DNA from: Floridanema aerugineum
GTDB lineage: Bacteria; Cyanobacteriota; Cyanobacteriia; Cyanobacteriales; Aerosakkonemataceae
Reading direction: 5' to 3'
NCBI RefSeq assembly: GCF_041929345.1
Contig: NZ_JBHFNQ010000064.1
Span: 62,001-126,000, forward strand
DNA: 64,000 nucleotides
The notes beneath the pieces were generated by a model. It ran no database searches and had not been told where the DNA came from. It saw nothing but the letters and a program-made list of their open reading frames with translations. Positions within the stretch are counted from its first letter, which is position 1. The number at the start of each line of letters is the position of its first letter. The position numbers were made by a program, and so were the translations under genes. This document shows, piece after piece, positions 60,628 through 64,000 of the stretch.

Positions 60628-60671
60628 AAAGTATCGAAAGAAAACAACCAAGACATTAAGGACTCAACCAA

Positions 60672-60914
60672 ATGCAGACCACTTACTTAGTTAATAAGGA
60701 AGCTTCTCAATACTGCTCGGTTAAGCATTTTTTGCCTTTGGAAGGGCGAAGCATTCGGACAAAAGATCTAGGGTTTGAGTACATAAATTGTCGCCCGAAT
60801 GCTTCGCCCCTACTCTTAACCGAGCAGTATTGGGAAGCTTCTAAACAGCCTCACTTATCCATTATTTTTGAAAACAACGGTCATACATCAGTAGCAGCCC
60901 CTAGTACAGGATAA
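60672..60914 (+). CDS. Small ORF carrying a palindromic insertion
   Basis: 80 codons, but the middle (60700-60840) is a large palindrome with a MITE-like core (separate entry). Without it the product would be much shorter. The start has the phage leader, so the original gene was real; the present product is of doubtful use. Confidence 0.4.
   Translation: MQTTYLVNKEASQYCSVKHFLPLEGRSIRTKDLGFEYINCRPNASPLLLTEQYWEASKQPHLSIIFENNGHTSVAAPSTG
60700..60840. mobile_element. MITE-like palindromic element
   Basis: Outer arms AAGCTTCTCAATACTGCTCG (60700-60719, extending to 60725) and their complement at 60815-60840 differ at one base. Inner arms GGGCGAAGCATTCGG (60744-60758) and CCGAATGCTTCGCCC (60795-60809) are perfect and match a short repeat common in cyanobacterial genomes. 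The whole can form a cruciform. No transposase is inside. Confidence 0.7.
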
Positions 60915-60929
60915 TATTTAACTCAGGAA

Positions 60930-61232
60930 ATGACAGAGGTTTTTCAGAATGGTTACACTCGATCGGGCGGTGACGTTCTAGCACTTTCCTTGCCTGTAGA
61001 CTTCAAAGTAAGTAAGCTTTTTGATGACGAGTTTGTTTCTTTATTTAACATCTCCCACTATCTAAGAATGTCAATGGCTGAAGCTCATAACTTATTGTTA
61101 TCTGCTGAGTTTTTTAACTGGTATGGTTCCCCAGTTTCTATTATTGACTATTGCGGCGTTGTACCTGTGGTGAATGTCTATAAAGTTCCCTATGCCTTAG
61201 CGTTCTTACAGTATCAAGGTTTTGGACTATAA
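60930..61232 (+). CDS. Small unknown protein
   Basis: 100 residues with AGGA upstream. The middle MSMAEAHNLLLSAEFFNWYG looks like a helix-turn-helix; the end VPYALAFLQYQGFG resembles the end of antirepressor-like proteins. Related in layout to 57142. Tentative. Confidence 0.45.
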   Translation: MTEVFQNGYTRSGGDVLALSLPVDFKVSKLFDDEFVSLFNISHYLRMSMAEAHNLLLSAEFFNWYGSPVSIIDYCGVVPVVNVYKVPYALAFLQYQGFGL

Positions 61233-61267
61233 CCTAGCTAACTTAATAACAACAAAATATGACAGTC

Positions 61268-61300
61268 AAACCCTGGTAAAAACAGGGTTTTATTATTATT
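61268..61300. terminator. Terminator between converging genes
   Basis: AAACCCTG (61268-61275) pairs with CAGGGTTT (61283-61290), followed by TATTATTATT on the plus strand; the minus side also has T's. Confidence 0.7.
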
Positions 61301-61427
61301 AGTAAAAACGGTTAAATTGGGTGGGTATGCCCCGGCATCCAGTTTAATCAGGAAGTTATCTAGACCAAAGTTGTAAACAGTTTTTAATCTAAAAAGAAAT
61401 ACAAAATTTTTAAATACTAAAATATTA

Positions 61428-62534
61428 CTACTTATTTGTTTTTGGTATTTCTTCTAATTGTAATAAAGAATATACTTTAATCTCTTCCCCTGTTAGAGGA
61501 TTAACTTTTAATGTTTCTTCTATTAGAGCTTTATATCTTTTGTCTATTTCTATGTTTTCATCTAAGCTATTAATTAATTCTTGTGATATGTGACCTTTAT
61601 ATTCCTTGTTATCTTTATCATCATAAATTATGAAAAGCCTCGAATCTTTTCTGTCTCCAACTCCTGCAAGTATAAGTGTACCCATTACTTCATGCAAGTT
61701 GGGATTTTCAAGTTCTAGTTTACTTATTATGTCAAAAGTTTCTACTACTTTATGGGAAGGGAATTCTACTATTGCGCCTTTTTCAGGATTAACGGAACCC
61801 CATTCTAGAACTAAGTCAGATTCTAAACTCATTAAATGTTTGATTAAATTTTTAAATTTAATTGATGGTTCACCTTGAATCTTTTTAATTTCTTCTCTCA
61901 ACTTTTGTGGATCATTTCCACTACTTGCTTTTACTAATTCTATAAATTCCTCAGCCGCTTGTTCTGATACGGGAGCGTCGATTAATCTCATTTGCCTTAC
62001 GTTTGACATTCCAACTCTTATGCCAAAAGAGCCTTGAAATGTATCTATTAAAGATAAACTTAATTCATCTCTAATACTTGTTTTATTAAATCTTTTCTTA
62101 ACATTTTTAACTATTCGATTTCCCAGAGCCTCAAAGAAATCTTGTGTTGATTTCAGCACTGATCCTATTTCTTTCGCAGGTGCTTCATGTTTATCTGTTT
62201 CAAAAAACTGGATTTTCAAGTCAATAATTTCTCTGTTTTCATTCTTTGCAACCGTTGATGTACTCTGTAAAGCCTTTAAAACCTCTGCTTCCGGTCTTTC
62301 TTCTACTGCTGACAGTACTTCGATTAGTCTTATAATCTTGATCTCAAAATCTGCAAAATCTTTATCTAAAGGTAGCAGTATATTGACATCTCTAGGTTGT
62401 AAATCATTAAACCATATTGATGCTACTCCCTGAACTTCTTTTTTCTTCTTCCATCCCTTATACTTAAGGTACATTTCTACTTTTTTCGGGGAGATATCTT
62501 GAATTGATTGTGTTTCTATTTTAGATGTTTTCAT
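61428..62534 (-). CDS. Unknown protein paired with DUF4365 gene
   Basis: 368 residues with AAGGAGG upstream. N-terminus VEMYLKYKGWKKKKEVQGVA, then helical middle, then beta-rich C-terminal half (LVLEWGSVNPEKGAIVEFPS). Not recognised. It starts 12 bp after the DUF4365 gene, so the two are co-transcribed and probably work together. AT-rich compared with the phage genes. Confidence 0.55.
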   Translation of the reverse strand: MKTSKIETQSIQDISPKKVEMYLKYKGWKKKKEVQGVASIWFNDLQPRDVNILLPLDKDFADFEIKIIRLIEVLSAVEERPEAEVLKALQSTSTVAKNENREIIDLKIQFFETDKHEAPAKEIGSVLKSTQDFFEALGNRIVKNVKKRFNKTSIRDELSLSLIDTFQGSFGIRVGMSNVRQMRLIDAPVSEQAAEEFIELVKASSGNDPQKLREEIKKIQGEPSIKFKNLIKHLMSLESDLVLEWGSVNPEKGAIVEFPSHKVVETFDIISKLELENPNLHEVMGTLILAGVGDRKDSRLFIIYDDKDNKEYKGHISQELINSLDENIEIDKRYKALIEETLKVNPLTGEEIKVYSLLQLEEIPKTNK

Positions 62535-62546
62535 AGCCTCCTTCTG

Positions 62547-63089
62547 TTATCCATATTGTTCATCTAAACCAAATAACTTTTCTCTGTAATCGATACTTGC
62601 TTTCATTATATTTCTCATTGCAGTTGGTGTAAACAAGTTTTCTTTAGGTATCTTTATTCTGATTGTTCCTGTTTTATTAGTTGGTTCCTTACCTTTTAAT
62701 GATATCCAATAAGCACATTTTCTTATTATTGTTTCTCCATTCTCTTCGTCTATTGTTATCCAATCCTCTATTTCTTTTGGTACTACTAATATAACTAAAA
62801 TCAATGGATCTAGAGTTTTTCTTATAAGTTGTTTGTAGCTTGTTACTTTTAAGTCATATTTATAAAAATCTCCTTCTTCGATAAAGTATTCTGGTGTTGT
62901 ACATTTGGCTTGAATAAAGAATCTGGCAGCTTCATTATCTAGGGTGCTTACGGAATCTATTATCTCTACATCAATTCCTAAATTATTATCTTTTGCTCTT
63001 GTTGCAGTATCAAATATATACCCACATACTGATGCAAGCAGATGTATATACCCATAACTAAACTCCTCTTTTTGGCTATTTTTATCCAT
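62547..63089 (-). CDS. DUF4365-type putative nuclease
   Basis: 180 residues. The core NNLGIDVEIID (Asp near residue 39) and FFIQAKCTT (Q-x-K near residue 60) is that of DUF4365, a PD-(D/E)XK-like fold found in defence loci. All core residues are visible. The partner at 61428 follows. Anti-phage function is inferred from the family and the two-gene layout. Confidence 0.65.
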   Translation of the reverse strand: MDKNSQKEEFSYGYIHLLASVCGYIFDTATRAKDNNLGIDVEIIDSVSTLDNEAARFFIQAKCTTPEYFIEEGDFYKYDLKVTSYKQLIRKTLDPLILVILVVPKEIEDWITIDEENGETIIRKCAYWISLKGKEPTNKTGTIRIKIPKENLFTPTAMRNIMKASIDYREKLFGLDEQYG

Positions 63090-63349
63090 CCTTTAAGGTT
63101 TTGCTCAAATTATTTTAGTGTTGTTAGTTACTTACTGATGCTTTTTAGTATATAAATTTTACTTTACACCGTCCACTCGATAGTAATTCCTGAACATTTG
63201 GTTGAAAGAGAAAAGAATGCGATCGCACCTCTAGCCATTTACAAGATTAGGGATGCGGGGTTAGCGGGTTGGGATAAAAGAGCGATCGCACCCACTCAAC
63301 CAGAAGCACTTAACAACTTAGTGCTAAGTGAAACATACATAAATAAAAT

Positions 63350-63463
63350 ATGGCCCTAATAAACAGTATTTTAGATAGGTCAGTACCAGGTGTTTACGTC
63401 ACAGAAGATACATTTGGGGCGTTTCCGGCTGGTATTGCTACCTATAGCACAGTTTATATGCTT
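63350..63463 (+). pseudogene. Truncated tail sheath gene (first 38 codons)
   Basis: MALINSILDRSVPGVYVTED, followed by TFGAFPAGIATYSTVYML, is the typical start of a contractile tail sheath protein. Homology stops exactly after codon 38, where the right copy of the 39.1-kb repeat begins. The frame runs on by chance to 63544. A complete sheath gene is not in the window. Confidence 0.7.
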
Positions 63464-64000
63464 TCTCGTCAATATCATCAGCCTCTTTTAACTTTTTATC
63501 AATACTCGCTATTTTGCCAAAAGCTCTTTTTAACCCCAGAGTAAACCAGTGGGATATAGTATTTGCATTTTAGTTAGCACTCGTAATATATAACTTTTGT
63601 TTGATAATAACAAGGGTTAACCTGTGTGTGTGACAGTTCTAACCCGTGCCACTTATAAAAAGGTGACATTATTATACTACTCTGCTTTTAAAGCTATTTT
63701 TTGCTGGTAGTTGTTGCTTTTGTCGTCTTACTTTTGGTGTTTTTTCTCTTAGGAGTAGCAAGAGTCGATCGACTTTTCCAGTCTGGTATAACCTCGTTTA
63801 AAGCTTCTTGTAAAATAGGTGTTTCTTCCTGAGTAAAACCATTAGCTTTCTTGAGCCATTTACCCCGACTATCTGGACGGGTGATCACTCTGGGAGTACT
63901 ACCAGTTTTTTCTTTGTAGAGTCTGGATAGTAACAAAGCTAACTTGTGCTTTTCCGATCGTTCCAGTTCTAAACCCTTGCTTTCTAGCCATTCAGATAAA
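63464..64000. repeat. Direct repeat, right copy
   Basis: Copy of 39091-39628 in the same orientation, joined to the sheath fragment. The 5' part of the 38975-type gene inside it has lost one base near 63560 and is broken. It continues past the window end. Confidence 0.9.
63694..64000 (-). CDS. Second copy of basic-domain protein (partial)
   Basis: Open to the window edge. Encodes SEWLESKGLELERSEKH through TGSTPR and KKANGFTQEE to a basic tail ending TTTSKK. Nearly identical to 39322 with a few changes in the tail (PKRKN for PSRRN). Start lies outside the window. Confidence 0.65.
   Translation of the reverse strand, partial: LSEWLESKGLELERSEKHKLALLLSRLYKEKTGSTPRVITRPDSRGKWLKKANGFTQEETPILQEALNEVIPDWKSRSTLATPKRKNTKSKTTKATTTSKK

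Overview
The window is cyanobacterial. The octamer GCGATCGC and its GCGATCG core recur throughout, base composition is AT-rich, and several proteins belong to cyanobacterial families (a CHAT-domain protein with its small partners, a DUF1816 protein next to a receiver domain). From about 4.4 kb to 61 kb it is the genome of a contractile-tailed phage, carried either as a prophage or as a phage-plasmid. It encodes portal, large terminase, probable scaffold, tail tube, tape measure, hub, spike, baseplate and fibre genes. It also encodes a gamma-type DNA polymerase set, a tyrosine integrase beside a tRNA-Met 3' end, an actin-like ParM with a ribbon-helix-helix partner, and an FtsK/HerA-type ATPase. 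No major capsid gene and no intact tail sheath gene were seen; they probably lie outside the window.

Layout. 1-4.3 kb: end of an unknown gene, very small ORFs, then a TPR protein, a small adaptor-like protein and a CHAT protease that share one sequence tag. 4.4-7.7 kb: zinc-ribbon protein, tail tube (minus strand), tail assembly chaperone with a probable programmed frameshift, and four small acidic proteins. 7.8-15.5 kb: hub fused to two lytic domains, a large gene-free structured RNA locus, gpI-like baseplate protein, fibres and a membrane protein. 15.8-19.6 kb: AT-rich cargo (KAP NTPase, membrane protein, PAP2 phosphatase, GNAT). 19.6-26.6 kb (minus): baseplate J and W, spike, hub adaptor, tape measure, portal. 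26.7-27.4 kb: DUF1816 and pseudo-receiver. 27.5-28.2 kb: four tandem small-RNA-like units on the minus strand. 28.2-39.8 kb (minus): replication and nucleotide genes (adenine and cytosine methyltransferases, dNMP kinase, polymerase gamma homologue, SF3 helicase, SSB-like protein, deoxynucleoside kinase, 5'-3' exonuclease). 40.0-40.5 kb: second large structured RNA locus. 41.2-43 kb (minus): lysis region. 43.2-57.5 kb (plus): small proteins, terminase, ParM/ParR, ATPases, scaffold, J-domain protein. 57.5-59 kb: non-coding, with terminators, iterons and a third structured RNA candidate. 59-61.2 kb: integrase, attachment site, truncated and MITE-bearing genes. 61.4-63.1 kb: two-gene DUF4365 module. 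63.35-64 kb: broken tail sheath gene joined to a roughly 537 bp copy of 39.1-39.6 kb.

The phage-like genes share one regulatory vocabulary. At least 17 intergenic regions carry a GTTNAC core, usually repeated 13 bp later, with the -35 TTGACA inside the first copy and often a -10 about 17 bp on. About 15 genes also carry a leader close to CCAAGACATTAAC just before the start codon. Both large RNA loci use the same promoter type, so the RNAs appear to be part of the phage programme.

Main points to follow up: the two related large structured RNAs (10.2 and 40.0 kb), the tandem small-RNA array (27.5 kb), the shared promoter and leader code, the frameshifted tail chaperone, the mitochondrial-type polymerase, and three accessory cassettes (CHAT, KAP/PAP2/GNAT, DUF4365 pair). 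All identifications come from reading the sequence by eye; no database search was run.
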